Assembly (NCBI GenBank): GCA_017471285.1
Contig: JAFUUZ010000050.1
Location: forward strand, 1-47,778
Reading direction: 5' to 3'
DNA length: 47,778 nt
From: Paludibacteraceae bacterium
GTDB taxonomy: Bacteria > Bacteroidota > Bacteroidia > Bacteroidales > Paludibacteraceae
Made by a program: the position numbers and the translations under genes. This document shows positions 34,972 through 43,765 of the stretch, piece by piece. The notes below the pieces were generated by a model. The model saw nothing but the letters and a program-made list of their open reading frames with translations, did no database searches and was not told where the DNA came from. Positions within the stretch are counted from its first letter, which is position 1. Every line of letters begins with the position of its first letter.

Positions 34972-36597
34972 GTGAAAAGATCGGTTAAAATCACATTGTG
35001 GGTTTTCGGCTCCCTTGTTGTGTTGGTTATCGCTCTTTTTTTGAGCGCTGATATCATCGCCTCGCTGCTGGTGAAGCGAGAAGTAAGCAAGACTTTCGAC
35101 CGTCTGCCGAACGCAGATGCCATGGTTGGAGGTATATATCTGAACCTCCTCAGCGGTTCCGCTATCGTGAAGGATATCACTTTCTCGACCAACAGCCTCA
35201 CGCTGGAAGACGAAGAGACCAACGACCGCGCACCGGGCCTGGCGATGCATATTCCTACCCTCTCTATATGGAATATCAATTATGTAGAGTTATTCCGGAA
35301 ACACCGGCTCTCGATTTTCAAGGTAACGGTAGACGACCCTCAGGTACTGGTCTTTCTGGATGAAGACCATCCGGAATCGATACTCCCTACTTTCCCGAGA
35401 GACAGCACGCTGGATAAAGCGCAGTCATGGCTCAAACGTCTGGAGATCAGGCATATAGAGATGGATGACCTGTGCGCCCGTATGCGCAGCACTCATTCGC
35501 CGCTGCGTCTGGCGACGGACAGTCTGTCGGCGGAATGCCATGATATAGCATATAATTTCACGGATTCCGTCTTCACTTATAACGACTCCGTCTATCAGCT
35601 CACGCTGGCGACGGCACAAATAAACCTGCCGGACGGTTTGATGGCGATGGAGGTACATTCGTTTGCCACGGAGGACCAAGGTCCTCTCGCACTCGGCTAC
35701 ACCCGCATCCGGAACACCGTCACGCATAAACAGATGGCGGACCTGGCGCAGGAGCCTGTCACATGGATCGACTTGGAGCTGAATAGCCTCTCCACATCGC
35801 CGCTCAACCCCATTCGCAAGGTATTGGCACAAGACTGCACGCTGGACTCGGTTCGGGTGGACGTCAAACGGATGCATGTTATCCGGGACGAGAGGCTGAA
35901 ACCCAAGAAACCTTTCGGTACTCCGCAGCAGTTCCTACGCCAAGTGCCTTTGATCTTCCAAATAAACTACGTAGAAGCGCTTGCCCGGAAGATAGATGTG
36001 GACCTGTTCACCACCGATGTCAACTGCGGCAAGATGCGTTGCAACAACATCCGCGCATGGCTCACGAATGTCACCAACCGCCCCGGTGCTGTATGGCATA
36101 ACCGGGTGAAAGCGCCGTTCAGCGGCAAAGGTATGGTGAATGCACACTATGACATACACATGGACAAAGCCTCGTCCTTCGATCTTACGCTGTCGGGAAA
36201 AGATCTGGAGTTAGGCGATCTCAACCCCTTCATCCGCCCGCTGGTAGGTGTCACATTCACCTGTCATGTAGATCAGATCGACGCTTCCTACAAGGGAGAC
36301 CAAAGCGCGGCGCACGGCACGTTCGGTTTCCTCTACCATGGCCTTGACGTACGGGTTCACAAGGAAGATAACATCCCCTATAAGGTCGTTACGAACCATG
36401 CGGATTTCTTCACTTCGGTGGCTAACTCGCTTATTCCCAAGAGCAACCCTACCGCCGTGGATATCCATCCCCGCCGGTACAGCGTGGAATGGACCCGCGA
36501 CGAATGGAGTCCGTACCCCTTGTATCTGTTCGGTCCGTGCATCGACGGAATCAAGAAGACGATGCTGCCCGGCTTATACGTCCACAAACAGATTTAA
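34972..36597 (+). CDS. AsmA-like / DUF748-like envelope protein
   Basis: A 541-residue protein with one N-terminal membrane anchor (about 8-28, LWVFGSLVVLVIALFL) followed by a long beta-rich periplasmic region. LSGSAIVKDITFSTNS and later repeats of long strands are typical of AsmA/TamB-type proteins, which form lipid-conducting bridges between the membranes. The start is GTG 34972: the ATG at 34965 is out of frame and no better start exists after the promoter. It is monocistronic apart from a decayed fragment downstream. The family assignment is by general pattern, not a specific motif. Confidence 0.65.
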   Translation: MKRSVKITLWVFGSLVVLVIALFLSADIIASLLVKREVSKTFDRLPNADAMVGGIYLNLLSGSAIVKDITFSTNSLTLEDEETNDRAPGLAMHIPTLSIWNINYVELFRKHRLSIFKVTVDDPQVLVFLDEDHPESILPTFPRDSTLDKAQSWLKRLEIRHIEMDDLCARMRSTHSPLRLATDSLSAECHDIAYNFTDSVFTYNDSVYQLTLATAQINLPDGLMAMEVHSFATEDQGPLALGYTRIRNTVTHKQMADLAQEPVTWIDLELNSLSTSPLNPIRKVLAQDCTLDSVRVDVKRMHVIRDERLKPKKPFGTPQQFLRQVPLIFQINYVEALARKIDVDLFTTDVNCGKMRCNNIRAWLTNVTNRPGAVWHNRVKAPFSGKGMVNAHYDIHMDKASSFDLTLSGKDLELGDLNPFIRPLVGVTFTCHVDQIDASYKGDQSAAHGTFGFLYHGLDVRVHKEDNIPYKVVTNHADFFTSVANSLIPKSNPTAVDIHPRRYSVEWTRDEWSPYPLYLFGPCIDGIKKTMLPGLYVHKQI

Positions 36598-36606
36598 TAT
36601 CGGAAT

Positions 36607-36702
36607 ATGATTGTATATTTCTCAGGAACAGGCAACAGCCTTGCCATTGCCCGTCAATACCGCCATCCGGATATCAAAATAAAAGACCTAACGCTCCGTT
36701 AG
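36607..36702 (+). pseudogene. remnant of a flavodoxin-fold protein (EFR1-like N-terminus)
   Basis: A 31-codon frame, MIVYFSGTGNSLAIARQYRH..., starting 9 bp after the AsmA-like gene. IVYFSGTGNSLAIA is the FMN-binding first strand and loop of flavodoxins, matching ferredoxin/flavodoxin (EFR1-type) N-termini. The frame then runs into the terminator hairpin and stops. The rest of the gene is absent, so this looks like a deletion remnant. Confidence 0.65.
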
Positions 36703-36710
36703 GCCTTTTT
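36687..36710. terminator. shared intrinsic terminator
   Basis: CCTAACG (36687-36693) and CGTTAGG (36697-36703) form a 7-bp stem with a CTC loop, followed by CC and five T. It sits between the rightward AsmA-like gene and the leftward efflux gene and can serve the first strongly; A-rich sequence on the other side (AAAATAAAAG) would also allow leftward termination. Confidence 0.85.
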
Positions 36711-36728
36711 CTTTTATTCATACCCCTC

Positions 36729-39700
36729 TTATTTCGTACCTCCGCCGAGGGCTACGTACAGGTCAATAAGACTGATCAAGCCGTTGTACCTGTTGGTCAC
36801 ATCGGCGAGTTGCGCCTTGAGGTAGTTCTCCTGCGCCGTCAGCACCTCCAGATAGGAGGCTTTGCCTTTCTTCATCAGTTCGCGCGTACCGTCATACGAC
36901 TCGCTTTGTATAGTAAGAAGGCGCTGATAGAGCGTGTCCTGCTCTTGGGCGTTGCGGCAACGGAAGAGCGCGTTATTCACCTCGTTTCCGGCGCGTAGCA
37001 TCGTCTCCACATAGCGGTTGGCAGCCTCTTGTTGCTCCAACTTGGCTATCTTCAGGTTTGCCTGCAGTCTGCCGCCGGCAAAGATAGGCTGCGCCAGACC
37101 CAGCACCGCATTCATCAGCAACTGACCGGGATTAGCCACTACACCGCCGTTATTGGTCCATCCGATGAGTCCGGAAAGGGACAGCGCGGGACAGAATGCC
37201 GCTTTCGCCATATTGGTCTGGTAGAATGCAGCCGCTACATTGCGTTCCGCAGCACGCACGTCCGCACGGTTGCTCAGTTGCGATGCCGGCACGGATTCGA
37301 GCGTGAATACCTCAAACTCATAACTCTTCCACGGCGAACGGGCTACCGTGCCTGGTTCTTCGTTCATCAGCAGGCACATGGACAACTCCAACGAATTGAT
37401 CTGTTCCAGGAGTTGCTTGCGCTGGATCTGCACATTGATCAGCGAGGACTCCATTTGACCGATAGAAGGCGAATAAGCCTGCCCGTTTTTCACCAACACG
37501 CGTTGTATCTCCAGCACTTGCTGCCAGATGACCTCGGTGCTGTCTATGATAACAGCCTGATAATCAAGCAACTGCAGCTGGGTATAGATTCGGGCCATCG
37601 TGGCTACCAGGTTTGCATGCGCGGCAGCACGGTTGTCCTCCGCTTGCTCACGGAGCACCTGCGCCTGGCGCTTGCGGTTGGTCAGAGTACCGAATCCTTC
37701 TCCGCCCCAGTTCAGGGAGAGCGGCACCTGGTAGGTCAAGGTCGCGCCGGACATGCCGGCACCGGGCGTATAAGTACCCATTACACCTACGTTAGCCGGA
37801 GAGATTGCCAAGGTCGGCAGGAAGCCTAACTTAGCGGCTCTGAGACGTGCATCCGCTTCCTGCACAGCCAATTGGCGCGAACGGTAATCGACGTTATTCT
37901 CCAGCGCCTTGCGGATATGTCCTTGCAGCACCGGGTCGGTGATATAGTTCTGCCAGTTGTCGTTGCTCACTGCCGTTATCAGGCTGTCCGGCTCGGCTTT
38001 CTGCGCCGGTTCGTATTTCTTGAATATACCGCAGGAAGAGAATACGAATGTACAAAGAACTATCACCACTGCAATTTGATTTGCCGCGGATGATTTCCCT
38101 CCCTTGAGGGGAGGGTCAGGGAGGGGTTGTTGTTCTTCTCCCTGGAAACGCTCATGCAGTTTCTGGAAGATGATATAGAACGCCGGTACCACAAAGACAA
38201 GCGCCAGCGTACCTACCGCCATACCTCCGGTCACGCCGATAGCCAGCGCGCGGTTACCGTTAGCACCCGCGCCGCCCTCTATGATGAGAGGAATCATACC
38301 GGCAATCATCGTTACTACCGTCATCAGAATAGGACGCAGACGATCTTCGCATGCACCCAAAGCAGCCTCAATAATCGGCATACCCTGCTTGCGCTTCTCT
38401 ACGGCGAACTCGGTGATCAGAATAGCCGTCTTCGCCAACAGACCGATCAACATGATCACACCGGTCTGGAGGTAGATGTTATTCTGCTGGCCGAAGAGCC
38501 ATGAGAACGCGAACGAACCCATCAGTCCGAAAGGAACGGACAGCAGCACCGCCAGCGGAATGAAGAACGACTCATAGAGAGAAGCAAGAATCATATAGAT
38601 CAACAGGATGCAGACGAGATAAATCAGTATCGTCAGGTTGGATTTGCTGTTGGCCTGCAACTCCCTGCTCATACCGCCGTACTCATAGCCATAGCCGGCA
38701 GGCAGATGGTCTTTTGCCACCTCCTCAATCACGCGCTGCACATCGCCTTCGCTATAACCCGCATTGGGCTGGACGTAACATGCAATAGACTGGTAGAGGT
38801 TGAATCGCTTCTGCGAAGCCGATCCTACGGTCGGAGTGAGCGTCACGAACTGCGAGATCGGTGCCATCTCATCCCCTATGCGCACGAAGATATTATTGAG
38901 AGAATTGGGGTCCAGACGATATTCCGGAGCCGCACCTGCCATCACACGATAGACTTTGCCATACTGGTTGAAATTGCTGATGTACGCGCTACCGCAGAAA
39001 GAGCCGAGCGTGTTGAGCACCACATCCGGCGAGATACCTGCGCGGTCGCACTGCGTGGCATTCACATCCACTCTGTATTTGGGGAACGACTCGCTGTAGA
39101 GCGACTGCGCAATCTGCACTTCCTTGTGTTTCAGCAACTCGGCGAGGAAGGAATTGGTCACCTCGTTGAACTTGCTCATATCGCCGCCTTGCAGATCCTC
39201 CATCTGCAGGTCTATACCGTTATTGTTACCGTATCCCGGAATCTGAGGCATCTGCGTGGGGAAAATCTGGGCGTCCTTGATATCCTCGCATGAGAGGTAC
39301 AGTTTCGCCATCACCATATCGATATAGTGCTCCAGTCCTTTACGGTCGTCCCATGGCTTGAGACGGACTACCAGTGTACCGTAGCTGACGCCTGTTCCGG
39401 AGACGATACCGAATCCGGAAATCTTGGCATAGCTCTCCACTTCCTCCAGCCGCAGCACATGTTCCTCTACCTGCGCCATAATCTTGTCGGTCTCCACGAG
39501 CGGCGAACCGGCGGGAGCTGTCACGTCAACCACAAACACACCTTGGTCCTCTTGCGGCACCAGTCCTGCCGGCAGCGCACGCATAGCCAGTACCATGGCT
39601 ACAACAGCAGCAATCAGCCATATCCAGGCGCGGCCGGGTTTCTTCAGGAACTTAGCCACACCGGTTTTATATTTGTTCAAGACGGCGTTATAGCCCGCCT

Positions 39701-41249
39701 CATAGGCTTCTTTGACCCATTGGTTGAAACTTTTCTTGCCGTTCGGCGCCTCTTTCTTGGGACGGAAAAGAACTGCCGTCAATGCCGGACAGAGGGTCAG
39801 CGCCGAGATACAACTCAGACCCACCGAACTGGCAATCGTGATACCGAACTGGGTGAAGAAAGTACCGCTCGTACCGGGCATGAAGGTCACAGGGATAAAC
39901 ACCGCCATGAAGACCAGCGTACAGCTGATGACAGCTACGGTCACTTCGCTCATCGCGTCTTTCGTTGCCTTGTACGCCGAGGTGTAGCCGTGCTCCATCT
40001 TCGCCATTACCGCCTCGACGACCACAATGGCATCGTCCACCACGGTTCCGATCGCCAGCACCAAGGCAAAGAGCGTAAGGATATTGAGCGAGAAACCCGC
40101 AATCTTCACAACCGCAAACGTACCTAAAAGCGATACGATGATGGAGATCGACGGTATCAGCGTAGCCTTGAAATCCTGTAGGAAGAAATAAACGACCAGA
40201 ATCACAAGCAGGATAGCAATGATCAAAGTCTCCACTACGTTATGGATAGCAGCATAGAGGAAGTCGTCGGAGGTCTGGAGAATAGTGAACTCCATACCTG
40301 CCGGCATGGTCTTTTGCAGGTCCTTGTAGATATCATTGATAGCGGCGTTCACCTGGGTTGCATTGGCTCCCGGAGCCTGGTTGATGATAAATGCCACACC
40401 GGGTTGTCCGTCTATACGGGACGAGAAGCTATACGACAGGGCACCTAACTCCACCTCTGCCACGTCCCGCAGATGCAATACATTGCCGCCCGTCGTGCGC
40501 AGCACGATGTCGTTGAACTCTTCGATCGACTGCAAACGGCCTTTGTACTCCAGGTTATATTGATAGGTATTCCCGCTCTGCTCACCAAGCGAACCCGTGG
40601 CGGCTACCATGTTCTGGTTGCCGATAGCGGCGAAGATATCTTCCGGAGCCAAGCCGTAACGCGCCATCACATCCGGCTTCATCCATATACGCAGCGAATA
40701 GGTGTTACCTAAGTTCTGCACCGCGCCAACACCCGTTACACGCAGCAGACGGGGCTTGACGTTGATATCGATATAGTTAGCAATGAAGTCGTTGTCAAAC
40801 TTACCGTCGCGGCTCACCAAAGCGGAGATCTGCAGGATGTTGTTCTGCCGTTTCTCTACCTTCACACCTACCCTCGTCACCTCTTGCGGCAACAGACCTA
40901 ACGCTGCCGACACGCGGTTCTGCACGTTCACCGCTGCCATGTCCGGATCCGTGCCTTGTTTGAAGAAGACGTTGATATTCACCTCGCCGGTAGCGGTGGC
41001 TTCGGAAGTCATGTAAGCCATGTTCTCCACGCCGTTCACTGCCTCCTCTATCGGCATCACAACGGATTTCATTACAGTGTTCGCATCCGCGCCGGAATAG
41101 GACGTACTGATCATCACCGTCGGAGGCGCGATATCCGGATACTGCTCTATAGGCAGCGTCTTGAGGCATATAAAGCCTACTAAAGCGATCAGCAGCGAGA
41201 TACACACTGCCATCACTTTTCTATCTACGAATATATTTCCCTTTGCCAT
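36729..41249 (-). CDS. RND efflux pump fused to a TolC-family outer-membrane channel
   Basis: One uninterrupted 1506-residue frame. Residues 1 to ~1040 are a complete HAE1-type RND pump (MAKGNIFVDRKVMAVCISLL; TM4 proton-relay GTVVDDAIVVVEAVMA; 12 TM). Residues ~1061-1506 are a complete OMF channel of the NodT/OprM type, including its own lipoprotein signal (VVIVLCTFVFSSC, lipobox C1073). The two halves are normally separate genes. The join PLPDPPLKGGKSS is encoded by a GA/CT palindrome (38097-38126), which seems to have replaced the pump stop and channel start. Internal cleavage by signal peptidase II, or initiation at tandem GTG codons (38064-38069), could release the channel. The adaptor gene is upstream. 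Confidence 0.9.
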   Translation of the reverse strand: MAKGNIFVDRKVMAVCISLLIALVGFICLKTLPIEQYPDIAPPTVMISTSYSGADANTVMKSVVMPIEEAVNGVENMAYMTSEATATGEVNINVFFKQGTDPDMAAVNVQNRVSAALGLLPQEVTRVGVKVEKRQNNILQISALVSRDGKFDNDFIANYIDINVKPRLLRVTGVGAVQNLGNTYSLRIWMKPDVMARYGLAPEDIFAAIGNQNMVAATGSLGEQSGNTYQYNLEYKGRLQSIEEFNDIVLRTTGGNVLHLRDVAEVELGALSYSFSSRIDGQPGVAFIINQAPGANATQVNAAINDIYKDLQKTMPAGMEFTILQTSDDFLYAAIHNVVETLIIAILLVILVVYFFLQDFKATLIPSISIIVSLLGTFAVVKIAGFSLNILTLFALVLAIGTVVDDAIVVVEAVMAKMEHGYTSAYKATKDAMSEVTVAVISCTLVFMAVFIPVTFMPGTSGTFFTQFGITIASSVGLSCISALTLCPALTAVLFRPKKEAPNGKKSFNQWVKEAYEAGYNAVLNKYKTGVAKFLKKPGRAWIWLIAAVVAMVLAMRALPAGLVPQEDQGVFVVDVTAPAGSPLVETDKIMAQVEEHVLRLEEVESYAKISGFGIVSGTGVSYGTLVVRLKPWDDRKGLEHYIDMVMAKLYLSCEDIKDAQIFPTQMPQIPGYGNNNGIDLQMEDLQGGDMSKFNEVTNSFLAELLKHKEVQIAQSLYSESFPKYRVDVNATQCDRAGISPDVVLNTLGSFCGSAYISNFNQYGKVYRVMAGAAPEYRLDPNSLNNIFVRIGDEMAPISQFVTLTPTVGSASQKRFNLYQSIACYVQPNAGYSEGDVQRVIEEVAKDHLPAGYGYEYGGMSRELQANSKSNLTILIYLVCILLIYMILASLYESFFIPLAVLLSVPFGLMGSFAFSWLFGQQNNIYLQTGVIMLIGLLAKTAILITEFAVEKRKQGMPIIEAALGACEDRLRPILMTVVTMIAGMIPLIIEGGAGANGNRALAIGVTGGMAVGTLALVFVVPAFYIIFQKLHERFQGEEQQPLPDPPLKGGKSSAANQIAVVIVLCTFVFSSCGIFKKYEPAQKAEPDSLITAVSNDNWQNYITDPVLQGHIRKALENNVDYRSRQLAVQEADARLRAAKLGFLPTLAISPANVGVMGTYTPGAGMSGATLTYQVPLSLNWGGEGFGTLTNRKRQAQVLREQAEDNRAAAHANLVATMARIYTQLQLLDYQAVIIDSTEVIWQQVLEIQRVLVKNGQAYSPSIGQMESSLINVQIQRKQLLEQINSLELSMCLLMNEEPGTVARSPWKSYEFEVFTLESVPASQLSNRADVRAAERNVAAAFYQTNMAKAAFCPALSLSGLIGWTNNGGVVANPGQLLMNAVLGLAQPIFAGGRLQANLKIAKLEQQEAANRYVETMLRAGNEVNNALFRCRNAQEQDTLYQRLLTIQSESYDGTRELMKKGKASYLEVLTAQENYLKAQLADVTNRYNGLISLIDLYVALGGGTK
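38097..38126. repeat. REP-like palindrome at the pump-channel junction
   Basis: CCCTCCC (38097-38103), TTGA, GGGGAGGG (38108-38115), TCA, GGGAGGGG (38119-38126). CCCTCCC can pair with either G-rich arm. Aligned without gaps to 19134-19161, about 18 of 28 positions agree. Confidence 0.65.
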
Positions 41250-41273
41250 AAATGCTTAAATGATTAAATAACC

Positions 41274-41320
41274 CAATAAATGGTAAATGGTAAATGACCA
41301 AATGGTAAATCACCAAATGA
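41274..41320. repeat. TAAATGG/CAAATGAC repeat array between adaptor and pump
   Basis: Units TAAATGG, TAAATGAC, CAAATGG, TAAATCAC, CAAATGAC alternate at 7-8 nt. The array extends over the adaptor stop codon (41310-41312). The same words recur at 46910-46936. Confidence 0.7.
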
Positions 41321-42395
41321 CTCTGTCATTTTCGTGTACATTCGCCGCACCTTTGGCTACGATCTTTTCGCCTACTTCGGCTCCGGATAGAATCACGGCA
41401 CGTACGCCGTCGCCCAACTCCTCGATCTCTACGATAGCGCTGGTGGCGAGACTGTCTGCACCCACTTTGTACACCAGCGTCTTATCCTGAATACGGACGA
41501 TGGAGGTCAGAGGTACCAGCATTGCGTCTTCCCACTCGAAGGGCATCACGATTGTGCCTTGCATGCCGGAGAACAACTCGCTGTCCGGGTTGGGGAATGT
41601 CACATAGCAGGTCACCGAACCCGTTTGCTGGTCCACCATACCGGAGAGGCTGGTGATTTTTCCTTTATGCTTGTATTCGCTGCCGTCTTTGAATAGCAGG
41701 GTCACAGGAGGAGCTATCTTAATCACTTTATCCAGACTGCCTAACTCACTCACCAGCGAATGGACCTGACTCTCGGTCAGGGAGAAACTCGCCTCCATCT
41801 CGCTCACGCCGGCTATGTGCGTGAGAGTGATACCTTCGTTAATCACATCGCCTACGTGAGGTATCACGTTGCCTACCAATCCGTCCACCGGACTCTTGAT
41901 CGTGCAATAATCCAACCGTAACTCTGCGTCGCGTACTGCCGCACGGGCTTGCGCCACTTGGGCCTCTGCGGACTGCAGGATGTTAAGGCTCTTGCGCAGC
42001 AGATAGTCGCTGATGATCCCTTGCTGAGCCAACTCTTTGTTACTTTCCGCTTCCAACTGCGCATTGTCGCGGTTGGCTATCGCGGTCTGCAGGTCTGCCT
42101 GAGCATGCACCAGCGCGTTCTGCGCACTGCGGCTGTCGATCAGGAAGAGCACATCGCCTTTCCTAACACGCTGACCGTCTTTCACTTTGATAGCGTTCAG
42201 CGTTCCGGTGCAGCGCGACACGATGGACACATCGCCTGTTCCGCGGATGGCGGCGCTCCAGCTTACTGGTGCTGACACATTCTCGCGGCTGAGCGTGATA
42301 GTCTCATAACTGGTGTGCTGTTCTTCCGGCATCTTCACACAGCCGGAAAGCACACATACGGATAGTAAACTCAATAGAATTAGATTTTTTTTCAT
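41310..42395 (-). CDS. RND efflux periplasmic adaptor lipoprotein
   Basis: A 361-residue membrane fusion protein from ATG 42395 (signal MKKNLILLSLLSVCVLSGC, C19). It has a lipoyl half GTLNAIKVKDGQRVRKGDVLF, a coiled-coil hairpin (about 100-150), the second lipoyl half SPVDGLVGNVIPHVGDVI, then beta-barrel and membrane-proximal domains. It pairs with the fused pump-channel 60 bp downstream, making a two-gene tripartite exporter. The longer frame from 42557 is rejected because it overlaps the promoter at 42464-42494. Confidence 0.92.
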   Translation of the reverse strand: MKKNLILLSLLSVCVLSGCVKMPEEQHTSYETITLSRENVSAPVSWSAAIRGTGDVSIVSRCTGTLNAIKVKDGQRVRKGDVLFLIDSRSAQNALVHAQADLQTAIANRDNAQLEAESNKELAQQGIISDYLLRKSLNILQSAEAQVAQARAAVRDAELRLDYCTIKSPVDGLVGNVIPHVGDVINEGITLTHIAGVSEMEASFSLTESQVHSLVSELGSLDKVIKIAPPVTLLFKDGSEYKHKGKITSLSGMVDQQTGSVTCYVTFPNPDSELFSGMQGTIVMPFEWEDAMLVPLTSIVRIQDKTLVYKVGADSLATSAIVEIEELGDGVRAVILSGAEVGEKIVAKGAANVHENDRVIW

Positions 42396-42463
42396 TGTAC
42401 GGATATTTTTTATGGAAGATATCTGTTGGGGGCTTGCATTGGTAGATAGATTCAATTTGGGTG

Positions 42464-42494
42464 CAAAGGTACAAAAAAAATTACATATATACAA
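42464..42494 (-). promoter_or_regulatory. promoter of the fused RND efflux operon
   Basis: Minus strand: TTG (42492-42494), a 20-nt spacer starting TATATATGTAA, TACCTTTG (42464-42471) followed by CACCC. The leader is about 65 nt. No repressor gene (TetR or MarR type) is adjacent. Confidence 0.85.
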
Positions 42495-42605
42495 ATTTAT
42501 TTGCATTGTTTCAATAAAATGTGTGGATTTTCGCGGAAATTTTACATAAATCTGCATAAAATTGCAGCAAAAAGACGAAGAAAACGAATAAAATTCAAGA
42601 AAAAC

Positions 42606-42636
42606 TTGTATATGTCAGAAAAAAGCAGTAACTTTG
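42606..42636 (+). promoter_or_regulatory. promoter of the Fic gene
   Basis: TTG (42606-42608), a 20-nt spacer starting TATATGTCAG and ending AAAAGCAG, TAACTTTG (42629-42636) followed by CAGCC. Its spacer closely resembles that of the HNH gene promoter at 45161-45191. Confidence 0.85.
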
Positions 42637-42687
42637 CAGCCAATTCGGTGGTAACTGTACCACTAATAAAGGTGGTAAATAAAGAAT

Positions 42688-43758
42688 ATGGAAAGCAAGA
42701 AACTGGAAAGTGCATTGGAAAGATGGCAGAATATCCAGCCATTGTCCGAGACGGATCGCGACCGACTGAGCCGTCGGTTCACGGTGGATTTTAACTATAA
42801 CAGTAACCATATCGAGGGAAATACCTTGACTTATGGTCAGACGGAGTTATTATTGCTGTTTGGAAAGGTTGCTGGCGAGGCTGATTTTCGCGATTACGAA
42901 GAAATGAAAGCCAGCAATGTGGGATTGAAGATGATGCTGACGGAAGCTACGGAAACCAAGCAACCCCTCACTCAAAATTTCATTCGGACATTGCACAAAA
43001 CGCTTTTGCGCGAAGATTATACTGTATATCGTACTTTGCCGGGTGGAGTGCAGACTAGTTACACCATCCATGCAGGTCAATACAAGACGCGTCCAAACTC
43101 GGTGATTACTCGCTACGGAGACCGCTTTGAGTATGCGTCGCCGGAAGAAACACCTGCATTGATGACCGACCTTGTCGATTGGTATAACCAAGCAGAGACA
43201 GAGGGCAAACTGACACCTATTGAGTTGGCTATTGTCTTCCACTATCGTTATATCCGTATTCACCCGTTCGAGGATGGTAACGGTCGTATTGCACGCCTGA
43301 TGGTGAACTATATTCTATCGCGTCACGGGCTGCCGATGATCGTAGTGCGTAGTCGCACGAAGCAAGATTATTTAGAGGCTTTGCATCAAGCTGATTTGAT
43401 AGTAGGCGGAACTCCTTCTGCCGGAGCACACGCATCGCTGAAACAGATTCGTCCTTTCCATAAGCACATGCTCAACCTTATCACCAAAGAGGTCGAGAAT
43501 GATGTGTTGTTTGTAACGGAGAAGGACGAAAATATCTGGTGGTATGATGGTGAGCGCGTGGTGTTCCGTACGCCGACATATGCAAAGATCTTGCGCGAGT
43601 TGCAGATTGAATCCAATGCCACATTGGCATACTTGCAGCAAGAGGTTGGTATTAACCGGTCGGCACTACAAAAGATGCTCCAGTCACTGCAAGAGAAGGG
43701 ATTCGTTCAGAAAGACGATGCCGGTCAATGGAGAGTATTCATTACCCCATCTGTATAA
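42688..43758 (+). CDS. Fic family protein (class II AMPylase-type) with C-terminal winged helix
   Basis: A 356-residue protein. The catalytic motif HPFEDGNGR is complete (192-200), so nucleotide transfer (usually AMP to a target hydroxyl) is expected. An N-terminal helix holds the inhibitory motif S39-xxx-E43-G44 (SNHIEGN), defining a class II, self-inhibited Fic. A Fic-N-like region precedes the core, and residues ~290-350 form a winged helix (LAYLQQEVGINRSALQKML) that may bind DNA. It is 7 bp upstream of a 377-residue gene of unknown function, with which it shares a terminator. Confidence 0.92.
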   Translation: MESKKLESALERWQNIQPLSETDRDRLSRRFTVDFNYNSNHIEGNTLTYGQTELLLLFGKVAGEADFRDYEEMKASNVGLKMMLTEATETKQPLTQNFIRTLHKTLLREDYTVYRTLPGGVQTSYTIHAGQYKTRPNSVITRYGDRFEYASPEETPALMTDLVDWYNQAETEGKLTPIELAIVFHYRYIRIHPFEDGNGRIARLMVNYILSRHGLPMIVVRSRTKQDYLEALHQADLIVGGTPSAGAHASLKQIRPFHKHMLNLITKEVENDVLFVTEKDENIWWYDGERVVFRTPTYAKILRELQIESNATLAYLQQEVGINRSALQKMLQSLQEKGFVQKDDAGQWRVFITPSV

Positions 43759-43765
43759 AGACTAC

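Noticed and set aside
43544-43765. Longer N-terminus for the Fic partner protein
   Set aside because: The extension overlaps Fic in another frame and reads Arg/Cys/Ser-rich; ATG 43766 gives a clean start 7 bp after the Fic stop.
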